Positions 10,743 through 23,152 of a DNA stretch of 64,000 bases are shown one piece after another. Below the pieces are notes generated by a model that saw only the letters and a list, made by a program, of their open reading frames with translations, was not told the DNA's origin and made no database searches. This DNA is from Puccinia triticina (taxonomy: Eukaryota > Basidiomycota > Pucciniomycetes > Pucciniales > Pucciniaceae): NCBI RefSeq assembly GCF_026914185.1, contig NC_070561.1:2914001-2978000 (forward strand), written 5' to 3'. The number at the start of each line of letters is the position of its first letter. Position 1 is the stretch's first letter. The position numbers and the translations under genes were made by a program.

Positions 10743-13057
10743 TTAGTGGTAAGAAGGCTTCGCGAACCCCAGTCGAGATGAACCAAACTGCGAAGCAAAA
10801 ATCCAAGAATTATTAAATCACAAATTTCCACAAGTATTCAAAGAAGACTCACATCAAAGGTCGTGTAATAGCTCTTCATGAAGGAAATGCCTGGATTGGA
10901 GTTGGATGAAGTTTATGTTAGGGTGGCCCAGATGGAAGTTGTCAAGGACGTCATTGTTAGATCCACCCACCTAAGATCCAGTTACCACCCGTCTGGCTTC
11001 CAAAAACGGCTCCAACACAGCGGTCACTTTCAGGGGAAACTTTACCAAGCTATGCCAGATTCACAAAAATCATCAGTCATCAGCTCATCGGTTCTTGGCA
11101 AGGAAAAGAACGCCAGGGGCCAAAGACGTTTCATTCGCGAGGTTAGCAAAAAGCAAGACTCATTAATACTCACGTTCATATCCAGCTCGTTTACGCCAAG
11201 CTCAATCCCATTTCCAAAATCGAATACCATTTTGACGCTCTGTGAACAAGGGAATGTATAGAATCCGTCGCCTGATTTCATCTGCGAATTGGGTATATTA
11301 TCCCAGAAGCTTTTAGCCTGCTCGGCGGGAGCAGCAATGTAAGTCGTCCCACTATCTACAATTGCGGCCGTGCTAGGTATATCCACTCGGAATTTGTCTT
11401 CCTTGCCGTTGTTGCAATACACATTCAATAGCTGAACTTGCCAATAGGTTCTCGAAGTCAACGGGATCCATTGGAAATCTCCGTGGAATTTTTCGGGATT
11501 CTGACCCCCCATGAAAAGTTCGGACTTGTGGTGAGATTTGGTGGAAAATCTGGAGCAAGTGTAGATAGTCAACCGCGAAAACGAAAAAAAGAAGAAAAAA
11601 AAACATTAATGATTCAGCTAGATCCAAGTATGATTTGTACTTCCAGAAAATTAATGCGATAACTGACCTTCCCATGGCAAATGAAAACATTTCGGAGTCA
11701 ACAGTATTGTTCAACTTTTGGTTTTGTGTCATAGCGTTGTAAAACCAGGGCTTCTTATGGCTAGTTGCGATAGACTCGAACGCTATCGATTGATTTTGAA
11801 TAGAAAAACATAATCAGCCGGTTTTTCTTGTGTTACTTCAACAATTGCGAAGGTTAAATAAGGGGCACCTGGGACTGACCTAAACCGAGTACCCCATCAG
11901 CTGGATCATTTGGCCAGTCCTCCGAGAGCACATCACAAACACCGAAAGCTTGCCCAACCACACCATATCCCGAAACCGACACAGTATCTTCAAACAAAGC
12001 TCCACTTACTCCACCTACGCCATAAGAAATTCGGAATGGCGAGGATAAATCCTTAGATGTAGATGATTGTTTAGAGTCATAAAACGCATGCTGGTGTGAA
12101 GAGCCCCGACCGCAATTCTTTTTACAACTCTTATCTTTAATCCACTGGTGGAAATATAGCCCGACAAAAAATAAAAATAAAAGAATTGTCAAACAGAAAG
12201 TTAGTCGGATTGTATCTTCAAAAATACGGCAACAAGGGTTCAAGGGTAAAACTTACCATATCTGAGGAGCCCGTGTCAAAGTCGATCATGAACGCCTGCG
12301 GGGGTGTTCCTACATCAATCTGACCGTAAAATTCAATATCCCCAGAGCCCGAAACGCTGTCACGAAGAAATGTGCCGCTGAGATTGGGTGATGGGTAAGT
12401 AGAACGCTGAGGTGAGTGAGTGTGAGCTTTTGCGAAAATTTTCTGGTGTGAGCTGAAATGTCTTGAATGTTTCGGTGACGCCACAGGTGACTCTTGAGCT
12501 TCCGTCGAATTCTTGGTTTGAGTTACACGCGCTCGTGAAAGGAGTTTTTGGTCCGAAGAAGCAACACGGAGACGAATGTATTTGGACCCCCTAAGCAAAC
12601 CGAGCTTTGCGAAAGCGGCGCCTTTCGATAGCTCTCCAGCTTGAGTGACATCGGCAGCGATCGTTGCAAGCTGTCCATTGTGCGTGCTAGCTGTTCGAAA
12701 TTTGCTGCTGACCAAGTTGGTAGGCAGGCCCCCAATGTTCATATTTTTTTCAGTCTCGTGGTCAGATCTGTCAGCTACCTTTCTCATAGTATCAGGCAGG
12801 CTGGTGGTCGCTATCCACCGTCGAGACTCTGCAGGCTTCACGAAAGGCGTTTGTGGGTCCGTCCGGCCATATCTTTCGGTAGCCCGTCTTGCGGTATTCC
12901 TCAGTTGAGACCAATCCACTACATTCTCGATGATTCGCGATCGGGGTAGATGCTTTTGTGCAAGCCCAGGAATAGCACTAGGCTTAGGATGTAGTTGTAT
13001 GGCCACCTGAGCAGTCGCTGCGTCCAAGGCCAGCAGAAAATAAACAAGTGCCTTCAT
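10743..13057 (-). CDS. Secreted pepsin-like aspartic protease (A1), 7 exons
   Basis: Exons on the minus strand are 13057-12257, 12144-11880, 11782-11668, 11549-11174, 11049-10971, 10890-10853 and 10787-10743, joining in frame to 572 residues. The N terminus (MKALVYFLLALDAATAQ) is a signal peptide. The first active-site motif, DTGSSD, places a catalytic Asp at about residue 261, and the second, IVDSGTTYI, places one at about residue 459. GVLGLA, the WILG motif before the C terminus and the YYTTFDFGSSRLGFA ending are family hallmarks. All six introns are 60-125 bp with GT-AG borders. Between signal peptide and catalytic core lie about 220 residues rich in Ser, Lys and Arg, much longer than the usual 50-100 residue propeptide. 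The product is probably secreted or vacuolar. It could be nutritional or host-directed; the sequence does not decide. Confidence 0.93.
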
Positions 13058-14058
13058 TCTGTGCGCTAATGGCGGATGTGAATATGCTGGTGATAGGGGA
13101 CTGAGGTGGCTTTTAATTTTTCGTTGTCGGGACAGATTAAGGTGATTTCTAGAACCAACAATTAACAGATCGTCAAACTCGAAAGGTGTTTTGAAGTTAC
13201 CCTAGGATGTGATTATTGATGGAAAGATAGTGGGCTATAGTTTATAGCATAAATAAAGAGTGGAGAGATGCGCGCGAAATAAGAACGGAATTAGTTTTGA
13301 TTGGCAAGAAAGGAACCATGAAGTTAACATCTTATATGATCCACCTTGTGAATGTGCTGACTCGATGCTCTCTCAATCCAAGGCTGCCTCCGGCCCGCTA
13401 GTCTATGCCATCAACAGGTACTCCGGGTGGGCTGGCAATGCCCATGCACTCGAGCGCTCATGTATTGGCAATAGGAAAGGCAGTCGGGTGTCGTCGAGGT
13501 CCTAGGATAAGGACGCGTGGAGTCGGGCATGCAGGACGCGACGGACCGCACAGACGTTGGAGTATGTACACCACCGGCGCAGGTCAACGTTCTGTTGACA
13601 ACCTGCCTCCGCGTCCCCCGAGCGTTGATTTCCTCCGCAGGGGACAACGTTCTGACGCTGTCAGAAATTACCACGAAAGAAATGGTTGGCGTGGTTTTGG
13701 TTGCCACAACGGAATCCTGGCGGAGAGGGGCGGACGCACCGACGTTGTTGGACCAGCAAGGGTTCTCCACATTCGTTTAGCTGGTTTTTTGTATGACCAA
13801 AGTCCTACTCGCCTCCTTAACTTTGCTCTGGCCTTCGTGCTACCCTTTTCGGTTTATCTTGAGAGGAACGCGTGTTCTCCTTGCTCATCTACCCGCCCTG
13901 GAGATGATACTGAGATCCGCCAGGCGCGGAGCTAACGTAGCTAGGTCTTTAGGACGGAAGGTTGGATGTAGGCCCACTTCCCTTTTCCTCTCTGTTTCCT
14001 GAAGAGTTCCGCTCGGATCATCTCCTTTGCTTCTGAAGGCCCGGCCAAGCCGCTTGAC
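13058..14058. other. Upstream region of the protease; no supported gene
   Basis: The first 200 bases would hold the protease promoter. From 13380 to 13960 the base composition rises in GC and long ORFs overlap on both strands, but none has a recognisable domain and no splice pattern favours one. A former coding sequence is possible. Confidence 0.4.
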
Positions 14059-14305
14059 CACTGCAAAAATAACTTGGTCAACTGCTTGCAGTTGACATGC
14101 AGGATACTCAAGCCAAGCTGCCATTGTAACTCCACATGAATGCAGAAGTGCCTTTGTTGGCACAGTCACTGTGCAAGGTGCACAGTGACTGTGCATTGAA
14201 GCTTTGGTTAAGTCAAACCTTGAGTAAGGCTGGTGTAACACCACAAGCTTCCTCAGAGTTGCCGCATGTCAACTGCTCACAGTTGACACAGTTTTTTTTG
14301 CAGTG
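14059..14305. mobile_element. CACTG-ended miniature element, 3-bp TSD
   Basis: A 247-bp palindromic element. It starts CACTGCAAAAATAACT and ends with the inverted copy AAAAAACTGTG-side motif TTTTTTTTGCAGTG. The trinucleotide GAC flanks both ends (14056-14058 and 14306-14308). Ends beginning CACTR with a 3-bp duplication are the signature of the CACTA/EnSpm superfamily. Inside both arms lies a shared GCAGTTGACATGC motif. Related ends bound the element at 44076-45993. Confidence 0.75.
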
Positions 14306-16055
14306 GACCCGCCCTGATATCCGGCTCGTCAAACTGTTCAATGCTCCCAAACGGGAACTCCCGACGCACAGGCACAAAAACCCCTGCTCAGTGCTTGCAG
14401 GCCCTGTATCATCGGAGGGCACTTAAACACCCCCCGCGCCTGTGGCCCCTCCGTTGAAAAACCCTTTAATAGTTATATTATTTTTACTTACATACCACAC
14501 TCCCTGGGCGCGCTACCTATTGCCGTCGCCGGTGTAGCTAGAAGAGATCATATCCCTTGGCATCCCCGCACCTGACAATTGGGGGTCTGGCGGGGAAATC
14601 ATCCCAAAAACCATACCAACCTTAGTTTTTTGTCTATCCAACGACTAACCAAACCTAAATCACATCCTAAGTGTATCCCGCTTCTATAACCTTTTAGACT
14701 TTTTCTAAAAACTCCGAGCTATATCACACTCTTAAACTTAGGCCCTGTTTGGACGCCTGGTGTGATATTATAAATCACATAATAATATACATAACACAAA
14801 AGTGAGAAGCCAATTGTCATAAAATCAATTATGCAACCAGCACATTTACGACAGGTCTGTTTGGCGCGTCCACTCAATAATCACATGGTACACCTGGGGA
14901 GTCCATCCACGGGGAAATAACGCGGAATCCACGAGGACTCCACATGGTAGCCGCGCGCCAGGTTGGACCAGGGAATCACGGGTTCACCACCGGGAGAATC
15001 ACCCGTGGATTCCACGGCAGATTTCGGCACCGCGTGGAATCCCCGTGGATTCCCTGTGATCACAATGTGAAGGTCGGGCCCACGGGTCCTTCAACTGTGG
15101 ACTCCCCGTGGATTTGCCATGATACCCACGGGCCGGTTGAGCCCACGAGATGCCATCCTGAGCTGATGACATGTACACCACGTGCGTCAGCTTCCCGTGG
15201 GGACCACCAACGGTGGTCCTGTGCTCCAGGGAGGTAACCCAGGAGGGGGGGCGGAGCGGATCAAATCCGTGGGTAAAATATTGCATAATATGGTACCACC
15301 AGGGTACTATATGCTGCATTGCATCCCATTGGCCATCGAAGGAATATCATAAATAGAAATATAATAATAAAATTAAACAAAAAAGTAGGAGATTCAGAAG
15401 GTGTCTGCGAAGACACCTTTGTCTTCGTCCTCGGGGTCCTCCTGGGCTTGGCGCACCAATATCTCCTCCACCTCTTCCTCTGAGGGGAGGGATACCACAA
15501 TGCCAGCGAGATCTTTTGCGGTCTTTGTACCGTCAAAAAGCTCCCTGTCATATGCCAAGACGAGATGCCCGTACCTGATAGGATCATTTTGATCAGACCG
15601 TGTAACCGAGAAACAAACTGAGAAACTGGCTTGCTTACGCTGATTTGTAGTCCCAAGACTTGCGTCACATCGCCTCCAGGTGTCAATTGATTTGCTCCCA
15701 AGGTGATCAAACTAAGGTTGTCGTACAATCCTGTTGACGTTGGATGTACATATGTAGCCGAAGATACGCCATCCGCACAACCAACCTTACATTGATGGAG
15801 GCGGCGACTTTGGCGCGGCTCATGAGTGCGTGTCTGGGTGAATATTCTCGCAGGACCTGTCTCAATCACATATAATGTGGCCATCAGCCCGAGAATGGAT
15901 CAGTCCGCAAGTAAAGAGGCCAGAAGGGACTTACACTGACAACAATGTCTGTGATGGGTGGGATTGCCACTCCAGTTCCCCGTCCACCTTGCCTTGCGCC
16001 AACCATAATCTAGTATGCTTTTGTATCAGTAATGTGTTTTTGTGATAAAGAGATA

Positions 16056-17362
16056 CGGGTTTACTTCGCGCACGGAGCGAAACTCGTTGCGCACGGGAAT
16101 TTCCGTTGACTCGACGTCACGTGACGTCGGGCCCCCCTCCGTGCGCGCCACCAGCTCCCCTCAAAAAACTATCCGCACACGGGGGTGCCTTGCGGTGACA
16201 CTGACAGGTGGCCGGGGTGAAGCACTCCGGCCATCCGGAGGAAACAATGCCCTCGATGACCGGCACAGACCGGTCATTGAGAGGGTATATCACATCTCTC
16301 TCGATGACCGGCATTCCGGTCATCGAGAGGACACATCCACCGGTACAAACCGGTCATCGGGAGGCTACAATCCTCTCGATGACCGGAATAGACCGGTCAT
16401 CGGGAGGCTACATCCTTCTCGATGACCGGAATAGACCGGTCATCGAGAGGCTACATCCCTCTCGATGACCGGAATAGACCGGTCATCGAGAGGCTACATC
16501 CCTCTCGATGACCGGAATAGACCGGTCATCGGGAGGTTACATCCCTCCCGATGGATGACCGGAGTAGACCGGTCATCGAGGGGACACATCCCTCTCGATG
16601 ACCGGTCTAGTGAGAGGTCACATCCCTCTCGATGACCGGTCTATGCCAGTCATCAAGAGGGATGTGTTCTCTCGATGACCGGAATGCCGGTCATTGAGAC
16701 AGATGTGTTCTCTCGATGACCGGAATGCCGGTCATTGAGAAAGATGTGTTCTCTCGATGACCGGAATGCCAGTCATTGCGAGAGATGTATCCTCTCGGTG
16801 ACCGGTCTACTCCGGTCATCGGGAGGGATGTAACCTCCTGATGACCGGTCTATTCCGGTCATCGAGAGGGATGTAGCCTCCCGATGACCGGTCTATGCCG
16901 GTCATCGAGAGGGATGTAGCCTCCCGATGACCGGTCTATTCCGGTCATCGAGAGGGATGTAGCCTCCCGATGACCGGTCTGTACCGGTCATCGAGAGAGA
17001 TGTGATCTACCCTCCCGATGACCGGTCTATTCCGGTCATCGAGAGGGATGTAGCCTCTCGATGACCGGTCTGTACCGGTCATCGAGAGGATTGTAGCCTC
17101 CCGATGACCGGTCTATTCCGGTCATCGAGAGGGATGTAGTCTCTCGATGACCGGTCTGTGTCGGTCATCGAGGGTTTTGTTTCCTCCGGATGGCCGGAGT
17201 GTCTCAACCCGGCCACCTGTCACCGCACGGCACCCCCGTGTGCGGATAGTTTTTTGAGGGGAGCTGGTGGCGCGCACGGAGGGGGGCCCGACGTCACGTG
17301 ACGTCGAGTCAACGGAAATTCCCGTGCGCAACGAGTTTCCCTCCGTGCGCGAAGTAAACCCG
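16056..17362. mobile_element. Foldback TIR element, 1307 bp, 8-bp TSD
   Basis: Almost the whole element is one inverted repeat. The outer 22 bases are perfect inverted copies starting CGGGTTTACTTCGCGCACG, and AAGAGATA flanks both ends (16048-16055 and 17363-17370). Inside the roughly 170-bp conserved ends lie two opposed arrays of a unit of about 43 bases built on GATGACCGG and CCGGTCATCGAGAGG, switching orientation near 16640-16700. It lies in an intron of gene A, where splicing across it would still restore the frame. The ends are related to the 1312-2972 element. Confidence 0.9.
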
Positions 17363-18163
17363 AAGAGATAAGAGAATGATAGATACAAACCAGTTTGGCG
17401 AGCCCGCTTTTCTCGTATTTCAGTAATTCTTGGATGAGGAGTGAGACGGAGTTGACAGCAGTATCTTCTTGATCGGCATATTCTGCCGGCAAGTAAGTTG
17501 CCTTCCAGTCGTTGTCCATTGCATCGACTTCTTCCTGCAGCAGACCAAGTTCTCAGTCGACTGCGGCAAGGAGGAAGGAAAGGAAGGAAGGCGGCTTCCT
17601 TACCTTGATTAAGACTAGCGGGGTTCTGGGAATGAGAGCGCGGCTTGCGACGGTATGCGTTCAACCATAAGCCTCAAGATGCGGCAAGACGAGTTTTTGC
17701 CGCGCTTTGGTGTGAATAAAGTTCTGATTCATGTTGAACAGAAACAGCCGTCAGCCGTCAGCAATGCTCGCGTTGGGGGTTAGCAACAAATAAGGACTGA
17801 GCTCACTCGGGCTTCGCGATGGTAAACAAAACCCCTGGCTTGCTCAGGGGGGGGATTAGCAACAGGGGCTGGGGTGGGATCAAGCGGATGATCGGACGGG
17901 AGAGTTTCAAGTCGGTGTTGGATCCATACCATGTACATGAAGACACCCATCAAGCGATTGGGCTCAGGGAGCTGGGCTACTTCCCGGAACCGCTCCATCT
18001 GATCTGCGGGGAGCGCTAGTTCCTCAGCGAGTCGCATAAGGGTCATGGTGTCAGCATGATCTGACTCTCGGGAAGTGGTGGTCAGCTTGGTTTTGGGTGC
18101 ACCAGAACCAGAATCTTGGTCTGCGTGATTGTTGTCGGTGTGGCTGGCTGCATCATTGCTGCA

Positions 18164-18300
18164 AAGATCAGGGATGATCGGGGCGGGCTCAGCATCAGGG
18201 ATGATTGGGGCAGGCTCAGAATCAGGGATGATTGGGGCGGGCTCAGCATCAGGGATGATTGGGGCGGGCTCAGCATCAGGGATGATCGGGGCTGGCTCAA
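18164..18300 (-). repeat. 27-bp coding minisatellite in gene A
   Basis: Five tandem 27-bp units encode the nonapeptide EPAPIIPDA with few changes. Copy 2 lacks it and has instead two units of DSNPGPDNA-type sequence at the matching place, so this part of the protein evolves by repeat turnover. Confidence 0.85.
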
Positions 18301-18620
18301 GATCAGGGTTGATCAGGGCGAGCACGGCAAGACGGGCCTCGGCATCCAACTTGGGATGGATCGCTGGGGAATGGTTTTGTATTGGACTCCTGGCTACGTA
18401 AGGCGCGGCTGCCAGTCGGGCGGGGCTGATGATTGCTGACGCAGGTCGCATGGCCCCAGTGGCTCCTGCTGAATGGGGAAAATAAAGGTCAGCGTTTGAT
18501 ATACACATACAGAGAAAACAACAGGCCGTGAATTTCAAACATACCTGTACCTACAGATGGCGTTGGGCGTGGGTGGAATCGGACTGTAAATGGACCTCTG
18601 GGCAAAGATCGGGACACCAT

Positions 18621-19352
18621 ATGGTGTATCAGACTCTGAGCACTTCGGATGCGGGGATGACGGACGGAGCAGTGGGTGGGGGATAACTCACTCTGACAGG
18701 TTTATCTCCTCTTTTATGGTGACGGGCGAGATGAGTTGGGCCGGCCTTGGTGGGACTTGCTTGGTGGGAGGTGGAGTTCGCCGCAGATGGGATGGTCGGA
18801 CCAATCCTTGATCGGAATCTTGAGAGTGGGATCTCACACCATTTGAAATGGTACCCGTGATCACCACGTGATTATATCACATGAATCCCACGGATCCCCA
18901 TCCCATTTGTGCTTGCCCCGTCACTTCCTTCCCTTTTGAAGTCAAAGCTCACCTGGGATCAATCACCCAATCCACCTACAGTCTCTTTAATCCATTGACT
19001 TGACTGCACCAAAACAACATCCCCCCATGTTATTTTTTCTTTATACCATAAAATAAGCCATTGAATGCTCCCCCCAAAACTATTTCTCTTAAGAACATAA
19101 AACATTGAATATCATATCTTATATAAAACATTACTTATCTTATATATATTTAAATTGGAACCAAAACAACATCCCCCCAAGTGATTTTTTCTTTATACCA
19201 TAAAATCTAAATTGGGAGAAAGTTGGAGCAGCATCAAGAAAAGAAAATTCTGATCTAGTAAAAAATTGACAAATCAAGGATAGAAAATTTAGATATTGTA
19301 AAAAATTGACAATCCAAATGTCTGAAACAGCAGGTATGGCTTCCCATGCATT
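18621..19352. promoter_or_regulatory. Divergent intergenic region, gene A / transposase
   Basis: About 730 bases separate two genes read outward. The region is AT-rich on the right and contains a direct repeat of about 45 bases (phrase CAAAACAACATCCCCCC with a TTTTTTCTTTATACCATAAAA tail) at about 19010 and 19162. No core promoter motif can be fixed. Confidence 0.4.
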
Positions 19353-22300
19353 TTGGTTACTTGTATTGGCTCTGATTTCTCCTCTGATTTATCTCGATAT
19401 GGAATGGGAATGGCAGGATTCTCAACCATTATAGATGCTCAAGGTGATATAACATATCAATGTAATTACTGTCATGGCCATAGAATGAAATTAGTTGACA
19501 AGCACTTGAACTCAGCAAAACACCAAAATGCCGTCCGGCAGCATGTGATGATGAGTCAATTACGAATAAGTCAGCCAATCAACTCTGCGCCTGTGGTAGA
19601 GCGTGGGTCCTCAGATATGGATTTGGACCATACCTGGCCAGCTCAAGATTCTTTTGATACTGAACTCCACTTCCCCCAGGTGATCCAGCCTGAGTATGTC
19701 ATCAGAGATGATGATGATGTAGGATTTGGCTCAGATTCATCTGGGGGGCATGAGGCCCCATAAGAGTATTCTGATGAATTTCTCTCTTGGGATATGTTTG
19801 GAGAATCAATAATTGAACAACGTGAAGAGGCCATAAATCTTGCAAAAGCACAAGAAAAACTCCAAGCAGGTGGTGCACCAAAGGTCAATTGGGATCCATT
19901 CAACAGTGAGGAAGTAAGACCTACTACTTGAGATTGTGTTTCTATCATTTGACTCATGATATTTCTGCATCTTACTTTCCAGGATTTGATAGCATGCCTC
20001 ATTATGGTATATTTGCACACTCTTATGTCACGTGTAACATACCTCCAACTTAAGATTATCCTAAAAATGAAGAAATTAGCTCTGCCATATTGGGATGCTG
20101 TACGTAATTCAAGAGAAAGAATAAGAAAGCTCCTGAACTTTGTCAATAAGGAATCTATCAGTGTGTGGGATAATAAGATATTCCACATTAGTGTCAAAGG
20201 AATCTTGTCTAATGTAGTTAATTCTTTGACTGTAGAAGCAATGATTATTGAGCTGATTTCATTTTCTTCCTTTTCATAGGAATTGCTGAATCCATATGTG
20301 AATGGGCATCTTGAATTTTATCCCCATGACCCATGTGGCGATCCAATTGACAGCCTTTGTCAAAGCTTCAAATGGAGAGAAGATCTACCACGTGACATCC
20401 AGGTGCAAATGGTGCACATTGAATCAAAGCATTTTTACATATATGAACCCACACAGCTGAAATCAGGTGAAGTGGTGATTCCCACCTTTCTTACAAGGCC
20501 AAGGGGAAGTTGTATTCAAAATGCTATTCACCAGAATTTATGCCACATGAAACTGGAGATGCATTTGATATCATTATACTGACGGATATTAAATTCACTG
20601 AAACCCAGCACCAGCGGGTTGTTGATATCAATGATTTTGACAAGGTTTATTCAGAAATCTCAGAAATTCCCATGGGAGATGGCACATACATTACAATAAA
20701 AATTGGTGATAATCTTTATGGTGAGTGCATCAATCATTATATACAACAAGCGTGATTTGGTAATTTGATCAATATTGTGTTCATAGAAGAAGATAACAGT
20801 GGAAAAAGAATCCAAATTGAACTCCCCAACCCTTGGTGGAAAAAGGCCCAAAACTGCATCATCCGACACGTACCACTTACACTCTATGCAGACGACACAT
20901 CTGGTAATTGCTCCAAACAATGGAACAAACATATATCATATTATTTCACTTTGTCAGGACTACATCCACACTGGTCAAATCAGGAGTAAAATTGTCAATT
21001 TGTGGCCACCTCCAATGTAGCAAGTTGCATGGAGTTGGCAGATCCAATTATTGAGGAAATTAAGTAAGTTGTTCATTATTTTTCCATTTAAAAATCATGA
21101 TCAGCATCATGTTGACACTTGTGGAATTACTTATTATTCCTTCCAGTGATATGAGCATCAATGGCCATTTTGCTTATGATAGCATACTGAATCAGAGGGT
21201 ACTAATTATGAGTTTTGTACTAGTAGCGCTTGGGGACTCTCCAATGCATGCAGAAATGACCAGTACACCCATGCCTGCAAATGCCAATAGTCCTTGCTGT
21301 ATGTGTCAACTTTTGGTGGTAAGGAAGGAGGATAAGTCACTCGTGGCTTATGTGAAAGATTTTTTCCGATTGACCACAGGGGGACATGTGGTAAGTAGTT
21401 CAGTAAATTCATTTTTAGTATGCATGGATGTGACCTGACAATCACCTTCAAGCCCCCCCCCCTCCACAAAAGTGGGAAGAAACCATATCATCCATAAAGA
21501 AATGTTGGCAAGAATCCAAAGATGAAGCAAAGACCGCATACAATGACAAAACCAAAGCAAAAGGTCTTAAGGACAACATAAATGTGGAATTTGTTGAGAG
21601 GTACCACCAGAGAAATAAGCCAGGTCAAAAAGAAGAGATAGAAGCCATAGAGAAAGAGTGCCCAGACAGGCTGTATAATTGTTTCTACACTTTAAAGGGT
21701 GAGCCTCTCTGATGAAAATTTACATCTGTTTGATACTGATAGCCTCCAAATTTGGAACAGGATTTGATGGATGTAAAGATACGCCTGTAGAGATCTTGCA
21801 TGTATTACAGCTTGGAATCATTTGATACCTTCTGCGTGACTTCATGGAAGGCCTTGGGGAGGCAGGCAGACGGAAATTGGAGGGAAAATGGGAGTCTTTC
21901 AACAAAGGCGCACTAAATATTCCTTCTTTGAGGGGGGTGTTTATGGTCACCCACTACAAGAGTTTCATTGGAAAGCATATGAAGATTGTGGTTCAAGCTG
22001 CCCCGTTTGTCTTCTTTCCATTTATGAACAGGCAGCAAAGGGATATATGGATGTTGTTGTGTTACCTGTGTACATATGTATACCAAACAAAAATTGACAA
22101 CATGGAAACATACATTGAAGATCTGCAACATCATATTGATATATTCCTGTATCATATATTGAGAATGAATGCACAGTGGGTCAATAAAGCTAAATTCCAT
22201 ATGCTCCTCCATCTTCCCAAATCGGTCAGGCGGTTTGGTCCACCTAGCTTGTTTCCATCTGAGAAATTTGAATCATACAATGGAATAATGAGGAATGCTT

Positions 22301-23145
22301 CAATTCATTCCAACCGTCAAGCCCCAGGGAGGGACATAGCAAACACCTTCTCAAATTATCAAGCAATGAGGCTCATACTGTCCGGTGTTTTGCTCTATAA
22401 TTATGTCAAGAGGTATTATTTCTGACCTTCAAAGGAGATCACTCATATATTCAAATTCAATAAAGAGGTACAAAAACTCATGGGGATTGACCTTTCAGAA
22501 CCCATAAGGTATCCAATATTGTACAATGAAGCAGTGCCTCAAAATGAAGTGGCTATTCCAAGTTTCCTTTATGAGAATTTCCCAGAAATAAAGTGGAAAA
22601 GGGTAACAAGTATCAAAACTGGAGAGCATGATATAGTCCAGACAGGCATTTTTGTATTGGTAAGTATGAAATTTGTAGTATGAAGATGACCAACATATAC
22701 TTATCAATCCAATGGCACATGTAGATACGCAGGCCCAAGAAATATCCCATTGTTGGATCTGTGATTTCAATTTGGCAAGCAGAACATTCATCAAGTACCT
22801 TTTTTGTAGAAGTCCACACTTACAAATCATCTGGAGTACATGCTTTTTATCAAATGCGGGAATACCAGGCCACAAATACATATCTCTATGTCAGAGCTGT
22901 TGTGAGTCAACCAATTTGTGTGGCTTTCAAATCACATATATATTCTACAAATCTGACCGAGAATTTGTGTGAAAGGATGTAATTTGTTGTCTCAATTTCC
23001 AGCATAACTGCAATGACGCCGGGTGCCAGGTAGTTCATGAGAAAACAGACAGAGTAGGTAGGCAAGAAGGCCAAACCTCCAAGTATAATGTCAAGCATGA
23101 CCACAGCCAAAATCATAGTTATATACTTAATGCATGTTCATTAAG
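19353..23145 (+). pseudogene. CACTA Tnp2-type transposase, broken
   Basis: Pieces in order: a matrin-like zinc finger (CNYCHGHRMKLVDKHLNSAKH), VWDNKIFHISV, ELLNPYVNGHLEFYPHDPCGD, PLTLYADDTSGNCSKQWNKH, ATSNVASCMELADPI, GDSPMHAEMTSTPMPANANSPCCMC, GFDGCKDTPVEILHVLQLG, then KFHMLLHLPKSVRRFGP and SEKFESYNGIMRNASIHSNR, ending NVQ-type HNCNDAGC. This is the layout of Tnp2/CACTA transposases with the DUF4218-like C-terminal part, as found in many basidiomycete genomes. Several GT-AG introns remain visible (for example 19915-19981 and 20215-20279). Stops interrupt it near 19760, 20986 and 21826, and frames shift near 19985-20075 and 20505, so this copy is inactive. Some motifs quoted here are split around an intron or lesion. 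Confidence 0.75.
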
Positions 23146-23152
23146 ATGATCA

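Larger units (their letters stand above)
15394..18620 (-). pseudogene. Cargo gene A, copy 1 (broken), element-associated family
   Basis: I do not recognise the function. The start (MVSRSLPRGPFTVRFHPRP) and the first intron (18544-18469) match those of copy 2 at 36641. The product would then carry five tandem EPAPIIPDA-type repeats, a GFVYHREAR segment, ARQKLVLPHLEAYG, TYLPAEYADQEDTAVNSVSL, IPPITDIVVS, VRMAYLRLHMYIQRQQ and an acidic C terminus after LFDGTKTAKDLAG. In-frame stops lie at 17661-17663 (TGA where copy 2 has CGA, a CpG transition), near 15706, at 15683-15685 and at 15665-15667, so it cannot make the full protein. A 1.3-kb foldback element sits in one intron (16056-17362). Conservation between the copies shows it was once a real spliced gene moved by the element. 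Confidence 0.75.

Noticed and set aside
13405..13935. 176-codon plus-strand ORF between protease and transposons
   Set aside because: Overlapping long ORFs occur on both strands, with no domain, signal or splice support, so I kept it only as a possible remnant in a region note.
16220..17200. CRISPR-like look of regularly repeated units
   Set aside because: The units are contiguous palindromes without unique spacers, in opposite orientation in the two halves, and lie inside TIRs with a target duplication in a eukaryotic genome.
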